Assembly (NCBI RefSeq): GCF_003143935.1
Contig: NZ_QFRX01000001.1
Coordinates: forward strand, 8,818,283-8,882,282
Source: Streptomyces sp. Act143
Lineage (GTDB): Bacteria > Actinomycetota > Actinomycetes > Streptomycetales > Streptomycetaceae
Direction of reading: 5' to 3'
Length of the DNA: 64,000 nt
The notes under the pieces were generated by a model, which did no database searches, was not told where the DNA came from, and saw only the letters and a program-made list of their open reading frames with translations. Position 1 is the first letter of the stretch. Each line of letters begins with the position of its first letter. Position numbers and translations under genes: made by a program. Positions 8,373-16,855 of this stretch are shown one piece after another.

Positions 8373-9329
8373 ATGACGCTCGTCAAGGAAGCGCCCGCGC
8401 GCCCGGCGAAGAAGCGGTCCGCCGCTCCTGTCGCCGGGCGGCGCGGGCGGCGCCGCGAGAACATCGCCGGCTATCTCTTCATGTCGCCGTGGATCGCCGG
8501 GTTCCTGGTGCTTACGGCGGGGCCGATGATCGCGTCGCTGTACTACGCGTTCACCCGCTATAACCTGTTCACGCCACCCGAGTGGGTGGGGACGGACAAC
8601 TTCACGACGATGTTCCAGGACCCGCGCTGGCAGAAGTCGGTGGAGGTCACGCTCAAGTACGTCGTCGTGGCCACGCCGCTGAAGCTGCTGCTGGCGCTCG
8701 GTGTCGCGTTGCTGCTCGCGCAGAAGCGGCGCGGACAGGGTCTGTACCGGGCCGCGTTCTACATGCCCTCGCTGATCGGCGCCAGCGTCTCCGTCGGGTT
8801 CGTGTGGCGGGCGCTGTTCTCGGACGACGCGATCGTGGACCGTACCCAGAAGATCTTCGGTCTCGACGTCGGGGGCTGGATCGGCAACCCCGACTACGTC
8901 ATCTACGCGCTGGTGGCCCTGAGTATCTGGCAGTTCGGCGCGCCGATGGTCATCTTCCTGGCCGGTCTCAAGCAGGTTCCGCAGGAGCTGTACGAGGCCG
9001 CCGAGATGGACGGGGCCGGCCCGCTGCGCCGGTTCTGGAACATCACCCTGCCGATGATCTCCCCGGTGCTGTTCTTCAACGTGCTGCTGGAGTCCATCCA
9101 CGCGTTCCAGGTGTTCGGGTCCGCGTACGTGGTCTCCAACACCCAGTGCGGGCCGGCCGACGCCACGCTCGTCTACACCTGTTACCTGTATCAGAAGGGC
9201 TTCAAGGAGGCCCAGATGGGCTTCGCCTCCGCCATGGCCTGGACGCTGGTGGTCGCGGTGGCGCTCGTCACGGCGGTCCTGTTCTGGTCGCAGAAGAAGT
9301 GGGTGCACTACGAGGAGGCCGCCAAGTGA
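8373..9329 (+). CDS. Sugar ABC transporter permease (MalF/LplB type)
   Basis: 318-residue inner-membrane permease with a basic N-terminal tail (residues 1-30) and six predicted membrane spans. The cytoplasmic EAA loop is clear: EAAEMDGAGPLRRFWNITLP near residue 210, the site that docks on the ATPase. It lies 14 bp after the binding protein gene and overlaps the second permease by 4 bp. No ATP-binding gene is in the operon; Streptomyces sugar importers usually share the distant MsiK ATPase, and that is likely here. Confidence 0.9.
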   Translation: MTLVKEAPARPAKKRSAAPVAGRRGRRRENIAGYLFMSPWIAGFLVLTAGPMIASLYYAFTRYNLFTPPEWVGTDNFTTMFQDPRWQKSVEVTLKYVVVATPLKLLLALGVALLLAQKRRGQGLYRAAFYMPSLIGASVSVGFVWRALFSDDAIVDRTQKIFGLDVGGWIGNPDYVIYALVALSIWQFGAPMVIFLAGLKQVPQELYEAAEMDGAGPLRRFWNITLPMISPVLFFNVLLESIHAFQVFGSAYVVSNTQCGPADATLVYTCYLYQKGFKEAQMGFASAMAWTLVVAVALVTAVLFWSQKKWVHYEEAAK

Positions 9330-10201
9330 CCAGCGCCACCAGCAATCCCGTCGTCCACAGCGCGAGCGAGCGGCGGCGCTTCGGATCGATCGCCTGGCAC
9401 GTGGGGGCGCTCGCCGTCCTCGCGGTCGTCCTCTACCCGGTGATCTGGGTGCTCGGTGCCTCCTTCAAGCCGAGCAAGGACATCATCGCCAGCATCGACC
9501 TGCTGCCGACCAAGCCGGTCTGGGAGAACTTCTCCGGGCTCGCCGACGGTATCTCCGGCATCTCCATCAGCACCTTCTTCACGAACTCCCTGCTGTACGC
9601 CGGGCTCGCCGTGGCCGGTGTCGTGCTGTCCAGCTCGCTCACCGCGTACGCCTTCGCCAAGATCCGGTTCGCGGGGCGGAACCTGCTGTTCACGCTGATG
9701 ATCGGCACCCTGCTGCTGCCGTACCACGTGCTGCTCATCCCGCAGTACGTGATGTTCCGCAAGCTGGAGCTCACCGACACCCTGGTGCCGCTGGTGGCGG
9801 GCAAGTTCCTGGCCACGGAGGCGTTCTTCGTCTTCCTGATGGTGCAGTTCATGCGCGGGCTGCCGCGCGAGCTGGACGAGGCCGCCAAGCTCGACGGCTG
9901 CGGGCACCTGCGGACCTACTGGTCCGTCGTGCTGCCGCTGACCCGCCCGGCCCTCATCACCAGCGCCATCTTCACCTTCATCAACGCCTGGAACGACTTC
10001 ATGGGGCCGTTGATCTATCTCAACACCCCGGACAAGTACACCGTCTCGCTCGGGCTGATGATGTTCCGCGACCAGGAGGGCATCTCCAACTACGGAAGCA
10101 TGATCGCGATGTCGCTGGTGGCGCTCGTGCCGGTCATCGCCTTCTTCATGGCCTTCCAGCGGTATCTCATCGACGGCATGGCGACGTCCGGACTGAAGTG
10201 A
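9326..10201 (+). CDS. Sugar ABC transporter permease (MalG/LplC type)
   Basis: 291-residue partner permease. The N-terminal helix (AVLAVVLYPVIWVLGASF) is followed by a periplasmic-facing loop, further spans and the EAA loop DEAAKLDGCGHLRTYWSVVLP near residue 190. The C-terminal FQRYLIDGMATSGLK is typical of MalG-type permeases. GTG at 9326 overlaps the previous stop (GTGA), which suggests translational coupling and fixes the start. It should form the heterodimeric channel with the preceding permease. Confidence 0.9.
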   Translation: MTSATSNPVVHSASERRRFGSIAWHVGALAVLAVVLYPVIWVLGASFKPSKDIIASIDLLPTKPVWENFSGLADGISGISISTFFTNSLLYAGLAVAGVVLSSSLTAYAFAKIRFAGRNLLFTLMIGTLLLPYHVLLIPQYVMFRKLELTDTLVPLVAGKFLATEAFFVFLMVQFMRGLPRELDEAAKLDGCGHLRTYWSVVLPLTRPALITSAIFTFINAWNDFMGPLIYLNTPDKYTVSLGLMMFRDQEGISNYGSMIAMSLVALVPVIAFFMAFQRYLIDGMATSGLK

Positions 10202-10214
10202 GGCGGTTCCACCC

Positions 10215-10808
10215 ATGGCCCAGGCGCGTGTGAAGGCCCGCAGGCTGTCCTTTCTCGGGGGCGAGCGGTTCGCCGTGTTCGCCGAATGTCTGCTCACCGG
10301 CGTGTGGATCGCGGTGGCCTCGCTCGGAGTCGTCACCTACCCCGCGGCCTTCGCCGCCGGCGCCCGGCACCTTCGGCGTCGTACCGGCCACGAGGGCGGC
10401 GGGTGGGGAGAGTTCGTCGCGGACTTCCGTACGGCGCTGCGCGGCGGCTGGGCCGTCGGGGTCGCCGGGTGGGCGGTCGCCGCGGTGGTCTGGGTGGACG
10501 TCCTCGCCTCGCGGGCCGGGCTGCCCGGTGGGCCGCTCGTCGGGGCCGTCGGCACCTTCGCGCTGATCGGGGTCGTCGTGGCCCTGCTGCGGGCGGCCGC
10601 CGTCTGGGCGCCCGGTGACAGCTGGCGGGCGCTGCTCGCCGATGCCGGGCGGCGGACCGTGCTCGATCCCGCCGGGTCCTTCCTGATCGTCTGCGGGCTG
10701 GGAGTGGTCGCCCTGTCCGCCCTGTTCGTCGCGCCGCTGGCGGTTCCCGTCCTGGGAGCCGTCGTGGCGGCGGCCGTCGCCGTCGAAGAGCGGTACCGGC
10801 ACCGCTGA
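10215..10808 (+). CDS. YesL/DUF624-like membrane protein
   Basis: 197-residue membrane protein with about five hydrophobic segments. The opening (a first span followed by LGVVTYPAAFAAGARHL) and the late pair of spans resemble YesL/DUF624, a family found beside rhamnogalacturonan uptake and degradation genes in Bacillus (yes operon). The role is unknown but association with oligosaccharide ABC importers is frequent. It starts 13 bp after the permease gene. Its last codons (His-Arg-stop) fall inside the first unit of a 35-bp tandem repeat, so the 3' end of the gene has been copied repeatedly downstream. Confidence 0.72.
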   Translation: MAQARVKARRLSFLGGERFAVFAECLLTGVWIAVASLGVVTYPAAFAAGARHLRRRTGHEGGGWGEFVADFRTALRGGWAVGVAGWAVAAVVWVDVLASRAGLPGGPLVGAVGTFALIGVVVALLRAAAVWAPGDSWRALLADAGRRTVLDPAGSFLIVCGLGVVALSALFVAPLAVPVLGAVVAAAVAVEERYRHR

Positions 10809-10957
10809 CGGGCGGCGCACTCCTACGCATTAGGCACCGCTGACGGGCGGCGCACTCCTACGCATTAGGCACCGCTGACGGGCGGCGCACTCCTACGCAC
10901 TAGGCACCGCTGACGGGCGGCGCCCCCTACGCACTAGGCACCGCTGAGTGGCGGTGC
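10799..10957 (+). repeat. 35-bp tandem repeat array covering a gene end
   Basis: Units begin GCACCGCTGACGGGCGG and end CTACGCATTAG or CTACGCACTAG. Copies lie at 10799-10833, 10834-10868 (identical), 10869-10903 (one change), 10904-10937 (34 bp, diverged middle) and a partial fifth from 10938. Each unit carries an imperfect inverted repeat GCACCGC/GCGGCGC. In the fifth copy it becomes perfect (GCACCGC, TGAGTG loop, GCGGTGC; 10938-10957). The first unit includes the stop codon of the YesL-like gene. This could be a multiplied terminator or mRNA-processing element between the transporter genes and the lyase gene. Confidence 0.9.
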
Positions 10958-11041
10958 CTCCCGCACCACAAGGTCGGTGCCACGGGCGCCGCACCTCTCT
11001 CTGTCATGCCCCTGACCAGCCGCACATGGAAAGGAATGACC

Positions 11042-13777
11042 ATGTCTCCCATCCCTCGCAGGTCCCTCCTCAAGGCAGCCGCCGTCGCCGGCGCCGCCGC
11101 ACAGTTCAGCTGGGCGCTAGGAGCGAAGGACGCGCAGGCCGCGCCCAGAGCCGCCGAGGCCGACGCCGATCCGGTGACCCTGGACTGGCTGGAGGACGGA
11201 GGACTCGGCGCCGCCCCCGGCTCCACCCTCGGCGTGCCCTGGCCCAAGGGCGTCTACCAGGAGGACCAGGCCTTCGCGCTGACGGACGCGGACGGCAAGT
11301 CGGTGCCCGTGCAGTCCTGGCCGATCGCCTACTGGCCGGACGGCTCCCTCAAGTGGACCGCCCACGCCGTGAGTTCGGGCAACGGCAAGCTCACCCTGTC
11401 GGCCGGCGAGGCCGCCGTGCCGGACAAGAAGGTCACCGTCGACCAGAGCGGAGGCACGATCACGGTCTCCACCGGCGTGATCACCGCGAAGATCGGCAAG
11501 TCCGGTGCCACGCTCATCAAGTCCGTCACCCGCGGCTCCACCGAGATCGCCAAGGACGGCAAGCTCGTCCTGATCCGGCAGCCCGAGATCGAGGACGAGG
11601 ACCAGGGCGCGGTCAAGACCGAGCGCTTCGACGGGGCCGTCTCGGACGTGACCGTCGAGCAGGACGGACCGGTCCGCGCGGTCGTGCGCATCGACGGCAA
11701 GCACCGCAAGGGCGACCGGAGTTGGCTGCCGTTCTCCATCCGCCTGTACTTCTACGCGGGCGCCGACTCCTTCCGCATGGTGCACACCATCACCTTCGAC
11801 GGCACCCAGGAGCCGGGCAAGGCGAGCGGCGACTTCATCCGCGGCATCGGCGTCCGCTTCACCGTGCCGATGCGCGACCAGTCGTACGACCGCCACATCC
11901 GCATCGGCGGTGAGGGCACCGGTCTGCTGCGGGAGGCCGTCAAGGGCATCACCGGGCTGCGCCGCGACCCCGGCGCGGCCGTGCAGGCCGCCCAGTACGC
12001 GGGGGAGAAGCTGCCCGACCCGTCGACCTGGGACCAGCGGGTCACCACCCGCCTCCAGTACATCCCCGAATGGGGCGACTACACGCTCTCCCAGCTCTCC
12101 GCCGACGGCTTCACCCTGCGCAAGAGGACGAAGAAGGGGCACGGCTGGATCGGCGCGGGCGGCGGCAAGCGGGCCTCCGGGTTCGGGTACGTCGGTGGTG
12201 TCAGCGGCGGACTCTCCTTCGGCCTGCGGGACTTCTGGGAGAAGTTCCCCGCCCAGCTCGACATCCGCGACGCCCACACCGACGAGGCCGAGGTCACCCT
12301 CTGGCTCTGGTCGCCCGAGGCGCAGCCCATGGACCTGCGCTTCTACCACGACGGCATGGGCCAGGACACCTTCGCCGAGCAGCTCGAAGGCCTCAACATC
12401 ACCTACGAGGACTACGAGCCGGAGTTCGGTACGCCGTACGGCATCGCGCGGACCTCGGAGCTGCTGTTCTGGGCCAACGAGTCGACCCCGTCCGCGGCGG
12501 CACTCGCCCAACAGGTCGCGGCCGTACGGGTGTTGCCGCAGCTCGCCGCGCCGCCCAGGCAGCTCATCAAGGCGAAGGTCTTCGGGCCTGGCCTCTACTC
12601 CGAGCCCGACCGTTCCACTCCGGCCAAGGCGAAGATCGAGGACCACCTCGACTTCCTCTTCACCTACTACAAGGACCAGGTGGAGCAGCGCCGTTGGTAC
12701 GGCTTCTGGGACTACGGCGACATCATGCACACCTATGACACCGTCAGGCACCAGTGGCGGTACGACATCGGCGGCTACGCCTGGGACAACTCCGAGCTGT
12801 CGCCGGACCTCTGGCTCTGGTTCGCCTACCTCCGCTCCGGCCGCGCGGACATCTTCCGGTTCGCCGAGGCGATGACCCGGCACACCGGCGAGGTCGACGT
12901 CTACCACCTGGGCAAATGGGCCGGCCTCGGCACCCGGCACGGTGTGCAGCACTACGCCGACAGCGCCAAGCAGCAGCGCATCGCCAACACCACCTACCGG
13001 CGCTACTACTACTTCCTCACCGCGGACGAACGCGTCGGCGACCTCATGCACGCCAACGTCGACTCCGACGAGACGTTCCTCGTCCTCGACCCGCTGCGCA
13101 AGATCCGCACCGATCCCTACACGCCCGACCGGCACGCCCTGTCGATCGGGTTCGGCACGGACTGGAGCGGGCTCGTGTCGGCCTGGCTGACGGAGTGGGA
13201 GCGCAAGGGCCCCAAGTGGGAGAAGGCCAAGGCGCGCGTGCTGTCGACCATGGAGGGCATCGCCGCGCAGCCCAACGGATTCGTCCAGGGCAGCGGGTTG
13301 TACGACCTCGACACCGGCAAGTTCGCGGTCGCTCCGGCGCCGGTGGTCGGGGTGTCGCACCTGTCCGCGGTGTTCGGGCTCAACGAGCTGTGCGCCGAGC
13401 TCATCGACCTCGTCGACATGCCCAAGTTCAACGAGGCGTACTTCGACTACTGCCGCTACTTCAACGCCACCAAGGCCGAACAGGCGGCGCGGTACGGGTC
13501 CAACTTCGGGACGCTGCTGCTGTTCCAGGGGCACTCGCGGCTCGACGCGTACGCGGCCGTCAAGACCGGGGACGAGAAGCTGGCCAAGCGGGCTTGGGAG
13601 AAGTTCTACAACTCCGACGGGTACAAGGAGTCGGCGCCGTGGAAGACCGAGAAGCTGAGCGGGCCGGTGACGCTGGTCGCCGGCAGCGAGGCGGCGTGGA
13701 TCTCCACCAACGACACGGCTCTGTACGGGCTCGCGGCCATTGAGAACCTGGCGCTGCTCGGGGACAAGATGCCTTGA
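11042..13777 (+). CDS. Secreted YetA / exo-rhamnogalacturonan lyase-like protein
   Basis: About 911 residues. The N-terminus has a twin-arginine signal (PRRSLLKAAAVAG, then a hydrophobic core and AQAAP cleavage-like site), so Tat secretion is expected. The mature protein opens with VTLDWLEDGG and a VPVQSWPIAYWPDGSLKWTAHA segment, which I recognise as the N-terminal domain of the PcRGLX/YetA family. A middle beta-rich region and a C-terminal alpha-helical half (many Trp/Tyr, e.g. WWYGFWDYGD-like region near residue 555-565) follow. Family members remove disaccharides from rhamnogalacturonan I. The genes upstream, an importer and YesL, fit that role. Start: ATG 11042 is 6 bp after GGAAAGGA; ATG 11036 is possible. 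Confidence 0.75.
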   Translation: MSPIPRRSLLKAAAVAGAAAQFSWALGAKDAQAAPRAAEADADPVTLDWLEDGGLGAAPGSTLGVPWPKGVYQEDQAFALTDADGKSVPVQSWPIAYWPDGSLKWTAHAVSSGNGKLTLSAGEAAVPDKKVTVDQSGGTITVSTGVITAKIGKSGATLIKSVTRGSTEIAKDGKLVLIRQPEIEDEDQGAVKTERFDGAVSDVTVEQDGPVRAVVRIDGKHRKGDRSWLPFSIRLYFYAGADSFRMVHTITFDGTQEPGKASGDFIRGIGVRFTVPMRDQSYDRHIRIGGEGTGLLREAVKGITGLRRDPGAAVQAAQYAGEKLPDPSTWDQRVTTRLQYIPEWGDYTLSQLSADGFTLRKRTKKGHGWIGAGGGKRASGFGYVGGVSGGLSFGLRDFWEKFPAQLDIRDAHTDEAEVTLWLWSPEAQPMDLRFYHDGMGQDTFAEQLEGLNITYEDYEPEFGTPYGIARTSELLFWANESTPSAAALAQQVAAVRVLPQLAAPPRQLIKAKVFGPGLYSEPDRSTPAKAKIEDHLDFLFTYYKDQVEQRRWYGFWDYGDIMHTYDTVRHQWRYDIGGYAWDNSELSPDLWLWFAYLRSGRADIFRFAEAMTRHTGEVDVYHLGKWAGLGTRHGVQHYADSAKQQRIANTTYRRYYYFLTADERVGDLMHANVDSDETFLVLDPLRKIRTDPYTPDRHALSIGFGTDWSGLVSAWLTEWERKGPKWEKAKARVLSTMEGIAAQPNGFVQGSGLYDLDTGKFAVAPAPVVGVSHLSAVFGLNELCAELIDLVDMPKFNEAYFDYCRYFNATKAEQAARYGSNFGTLLLFQGHSRLDAYAAVKTGDEKLAKRAWEKFYNSDGYKESAPWKTEKLSGPVTLVAGSEAAWISTNDTALYGLAAIENLALLGDKMP

Positions 13778-13785
13778 GGGCTCAA

Positions 13786-13826
13786 GGGGAACTGCGCGAT
13801 CGGCGTGGCTGGTCGCGCAGTTCCCC
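13786..13826 (+). terminator. GGGGAACTGCGCGA inverted repeat between convergent genes
   Basis: Perfect 14-bp arms (13786-13799 and 13813-13826) with a 13-nt loop, between the stops of the lyase gene and the convergent membrane protein gene, so it can terminate both. The arm and the following CGCGCCCCT resemble an intergenic palindrome that I recall as highly repeated in Streptomyces genomes. Confidence 0.75.
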
Positions 13827-13841
13827 GCGCCCCTGGGGGCG

Positions 13842-16283
13842 TCAGCTCATCCTTCCCAGGACGTCCCGCATTCTTCGGACGTCCCTGATGCGCCGCTCGT
13901 ACGTCGCTCCCAGGGACAGCAGGAGAAGTCCCGCCAGCGCCGGCGGCACCCAGCGGGGGAGTGCGTCCGTCACCTGGACTATGTACGGGGCCAGTTCATG
14001 GAGGGTGTCCAGGGCCAGCACCGAGCCTCCCAGGACCAGGGGTGCCTGGAGGCTGTAGCCCCCGCCCAGCAGGGTGAGGGACAGGGCCGCCAGGCCCAGC
14101 AGCAGGGGCCGGGTCCAGCCGGCATCGCCCCAGGCCGCGGCCAGGCTCGGCAGCAGGGTCGCGGCGAGGCCGGGGCCGTACGCCGTCCAGGACGAGGTCC
14201 GCGGCTCGCGGCGCCTGTGCAGGAAGCCGACGATCAGCGCCGCGACCGTCACCGGGAGCGTGTACGCCTCGGGTGTGCCGACCTCCCAGGCCGCCAGGCG
14301 CACCCAGGTGGCCAGCAGGAAGAGCGCGGCGGCCGGGTAGCCCACGGCATGGCGGTCGGGACGCAGTGCGGTGCCCGCTGCGATCACTCCGCACAGGGAC
14401 AGGACCAGGGCGAGCATCGGCAGGTCGGTCGCGGCGAGGGTGATGGCGAGGACGCCCGTGACGGCCCCCGTGATCTCGACGGCCACGGTCGCCCGGGTGT
14501 CCTTGAGCCAGCCCGCCAGCACGGCCGCGACCGCCGGGACCGCCAGCACCAGCAGGGCCGTGAACCGCGGCTGCCAGTCCGCCGCCGCACCCGTCGCGCA
14601 GGCCAGCGCGGTGGCGTGGGCGAGGGCCGTCGGGGCCGTGAGCGCGGTGTGGCGCCAGGAGACCACGGCGAAGAACGCCGTGAGCGCGGCGAGCGCGGTG
14701 AGGGTTGCCGACTGGGAGGCGAGGGCGGCGAAGCCCAGGTCGGCGGAGGTGGCCAGGGCGAGCACGGTCGCGGTCGGCTGACCGTAGGGAGAGGCCAGGA
14801 CCACGCCCGTCACCGAGCCCAGCACCAACAGGCCCAATGTGTACGGCAGTTCCAGTACCGCGGGGAGCGTCAGCGCCGCCGCCCACGTCAGCGCCAGCGC
14901 GCCGGTCAGGGCGCGCGGACGCCGGTCGGTGTGCCGTACGGCCAGGACCAGGACCGCCGCCACGGCCACCAGGACGAGCGGTGCCGTCGCCGCGTCCGGC
15001 GGCCAGGGGGCGTCCACCGTGACCGCCTCGCGAAGATCCGCCGGCGCCCCCGACCAGACGTGGAACACCCAGCCGACCGGTCCCAGCAGCGTCACGGCCA
15101 CGACGGGCAGCGTCCACGCGACCGCCAGGACCTGTACGGCACCGGAGGCCGCGGCGAAGCCACGTCGTACCGTCTCCGGCAGCCGCTCGGACCGTACGGC
15201 CGCCAACAGGGCGATACCGACGGCCAGATGGACCGGAACCGTCCATGTGCCGGGCAGCGCGGAGCGCGCCACGCCGCCGAGCGCGGCGACCGCCAGGAGG
15301 GCCGAGGCCACCGAGAGGCCGAGGGCGTGCCCGGCGCCCGGTGCCGCCGGGCGGGCGCCGGCGGCACCGGGCGCGGTGCCCTGGGCGTCCGGCAGGCCGT
15401 CGGCGGGGGCCGTCGCGGCGCCCGGCTCGCGCCGCCCGCCCGCGCCGCGCCACGCCGCGACCAGCGCGATCGTCGCGGCGAGGAGAAGGAGCGCCGCCGC
15501 ACGGGCGGCGGCGCTCGGGCCGGTTGCCGTCCAGGACAGCGAACCGGCCGCCCATACGCCCGAGCCGCCCAGACCGTACGCGCCGACGACGGCGAGGAGA
15601 CGTACGGGACGGGCGGTCGCTCGGAGCGCCACAGCTGTGTCGAACGCGGCCGTCAGCAGGAGGGCCGCGGTGATGCCGTAGGCATCGGCACCCAGCGCGA
15701 GTGCGCCGCAGAGGAGCGGGAGTTGGGCCGCGGCGAGGGCCGCGGGGAGGGGAAGGCGCAGCTCCTGCATGGCCGGGAGCCTGCCGTACGCCACCCACAG
15801 GCTCCCCAGCACCGCCGACGTGATCGCCGTGTACGGGGCGCCCGCCGCCTCGACGAAGACCGCGCCGTGCAGCGCGTACGTGTCGAGGACCGTCAGCGCA
15901 AGGCCCAGGCCCGCCACCGATTCGGCGGTCGAGCGCAGGCCGCGCTTCAGCAGGGCCACCGGTGCGGCGAGCACCGCCGCGGTCACCGCGCCGAGCACCA
16001 GAGCCCGCCCGGTGATCCCCAGGTCACCCCAGCTGACCAGCGTGAACGCCGTTGCCGCGATGACCAGCAGGACACCGCCGAGCAACAGCAGCACGTTCTG
16101 CACCCGGGGCGCTGCCGCCTCGGGGCCGCGCGCGGTGGGCCGGGGCGCGGCAGGAGCCGGTGCGTACAGGGCGGCGACCAGCCAGGCGCGGCGCCGGAGC
16201 AACTCGTTGCGGCGGGCGTCGAGGCGGAACAGCTCCGCGTCCAGGAGCCGCAACTCCTCGGCCGGGGGCGGGATGTGCGTCAT
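13842..16283 (-). CDS. Large multispanning membrane protein (SCO7613 C-terminal family)
   Basis: About 813 residues. A short soluble head (LRLLDAELFRLDARRNELLRRRAWLVAAL) is followed by a Pro/Ala linker and then some twenty or more hydrophobic segments rich in Ala, Leu and Val, interrupted by a Pro/Gly-rich cytoplasmic-type loop (about residues 305-350). It resembles the actinobacterial 'SCO7613 C-terminal domain' membrane family. No transport or catalytic motif is visible and the function is unknown. Start at ATG 16283 is preferred because the conserved head follows it; ATG 16319 would add 12 residues and overlap a palindromic site. Divergent from the SRPBCC gene. Confidence 0.72.
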   Translation of the reverse strand: MTHIPPPAEELRLLDAELFRLDARRNELLRRRAWLVAALYAPAPAAPRPTARGPEAAAPRVQNVLLLLGGVLLVIAATAFTLVSWGDLGITGRALVLGAVTAAVLAAPVALLKRGLRSTAESVAGLGLALTVLDTYALHGAVFVEAAGAPYTAITSAVLGSLWVAYGRLPAMQELRLPLPAALAAAQLPLLCGALALGADAYGITAALLLTAAFDTAVALRATARPVRLLAVVGAYGLGGSGVWAAGSLSWTATGPSAAARAAALLLLAATIALVAAWRGAGGRREPGAATAPADGLPDAQGTAPGAAGARPAAPGAGHALGLSVASALLAVAALGGVARSALPGTWTVPVHLAVGIALLAAVRSERLPETVRRGFAAASGAVQVLAVAWTLPVVAVTLLGPVGWVFHVWSGAPADLREAVTVDAPWPPDAATAPLVLVAVAAVLVLAVRHTDRRPRALTGALALTWAAALTLPAVLELPYTLGLLVLGSVTGVVLASPYGQPTATVLALATSADLGFAALASQSATLTALAALTAFFAVVSWRHTALTAPTALAHATALACATGAAADWQPRFTALLVLAVPAVAAVLAGWLKDTRATVAVEITGAVTGVLAITLAATDLPMLALVLSLCGVIAAGTALRPDRHAVGYPAAALFLLATWVRLAAWEVGTPEAYTLPVTVAALIVGFLHRRREPRTSSWTAYGPGLAATLLPSLAAAWGDAGWTRPLLLGLAALSLTLLGGGYSLQAPLVLGGSVLALDTLHELAPYIVQVTDALPRWVPPALAGLLLLSLGATYERRIRDVRRMRDVLGRMS

Positions 16284-16318
16284 GCCTTGGAGTGTGGTCC
16301 GGGTCACGTCGTACGACA

Positions 16319-16347
16319 TGAGTGCGCGTACTCAGAACGTACTCAGA
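16319..16347. promoter_or_regulatory. Palindrome plus 11-bp-spaced direct repeat in divergent region
   Basis: TGAGTGCGCGTACTCA (16319-16334) is palindromic at 14 of 16 positions. The right half continues as GTACTCAGA at 16328-16336, repeated exactly at 16339-16347, one helical turn (11 bp) away. The site lies between two divergent gene starts (16283 minus, 16370 plus), the expected place for a shared operator. The regulator is unknown. Confidence 0.45.
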
Positions 16348-16369
16348 TGCGCGCGGGCAGACTCTGTCC

Positions 16370-16816
16370 ATGGACTGGAGCCATTACCGCTTCCACACCC
16401 GCTGGGCCCTGCCCGCGTCCCCCGCCACCGTCTACGACGTACTGGAACAGGCCGAGGACTACCCCCGTTGGTGGCCTCAGGTCCGTGCCGTGGAGCGTCT
16501 GGACGACACCACCGGTGTCATCACGATCCGGGCCACCCTGCCGTACGACCTGGTCTTCACCGCGCGGGAGGTGCGGCGCGACCGGGCGGCCGGGGTGCTG
16601 GAGATCGCCATGACCGGGGACCTGGAAGGGTGGGCGCGCTGGACGATCACCGGGGACGGTGCGGGCACCCTCGCCCTGTACGACCAGGTCGTCGACGTGC
16701 ACAAGCCGCTGCTCCGCCGCCTCGCCGTGCCCGGGCGGCCGGTGTTCCGGGCCAACCACCGGCTGATGATGCGGGCCGGACGGCGGGGCCTGGTCGCCTA
16801 CTTGGAAGCGGTTTGA
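16370..16816 (+). CDS. SRPBCC / polyketide cyclase-like ligand-binding protein
   Basis: 148-residue START-like protein: MDWSHYRFHTRWALPASPATVYDVLEQAEDYP-type opening, then the WWP turn and a C-terminal long helix ending in RGLVAYLEAV. The helix-grip fold binds hydrophobic ligands; the ligand is unknown here and there is no sign of a polyketide cluster nearby. ATG 16370 marks the start of homology. The longer ATG at 16322 lies within the palindromic site. It is followed by a tRNA gene whose -35 box overlaps its stop codon. Confidence 0.78.
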   Translation: MDWSHYRFHTRWALPASPATVYDVLEQAEDYPRWWPQVRAVERLDDTTGVITIRATLPYDLVFTAREVRRDRAAGVLEIAMTGDLEGWARWTITGDGAGTLALYDQVVDVHKPLLRRLAVPGRPVFRANHRLMMRAGRRGLVAYLEAV

Positions 16817-16842
16817 AGGAAACCCGCCGGGACCTGTATTGT
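16813..16842 (+). promoter_or_regulatory. Promoter of the second tRNA-Val gene
   Basis: TTGAAG (16813-16818) and TATTGT (16837-16842) with an 18-bp spacer, ending 13 bp before the tRNA. The -35 box overlaps the TGA stop of the SRPBCC gene. Confidence 0.5.
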
Positions 16843-16855
16843 TCAGTGCGTTCCC

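Noticed and set aside
10799..10957. CRISPR array
   Set aside because: Units are head-to-tail tandem copies without variable spacers, and no cas gene is near.
11117..13534. 805-codon open frame antisense to the lyase gene
   Set aside because: Mirror of the G/C-rich third positions of the sense gene; composition is Val/Gly/Leu/Arg-rich with no family signature, while the sense strand has a Tat signal and recognisable domains.
6744..16855. Integrated element using tRNA-Val as attachment site
   Set aside because: No integrase, excisionase or replication gene lies between the two tRNA copies; a plain tRNA duplication or segmental recombination fits better.
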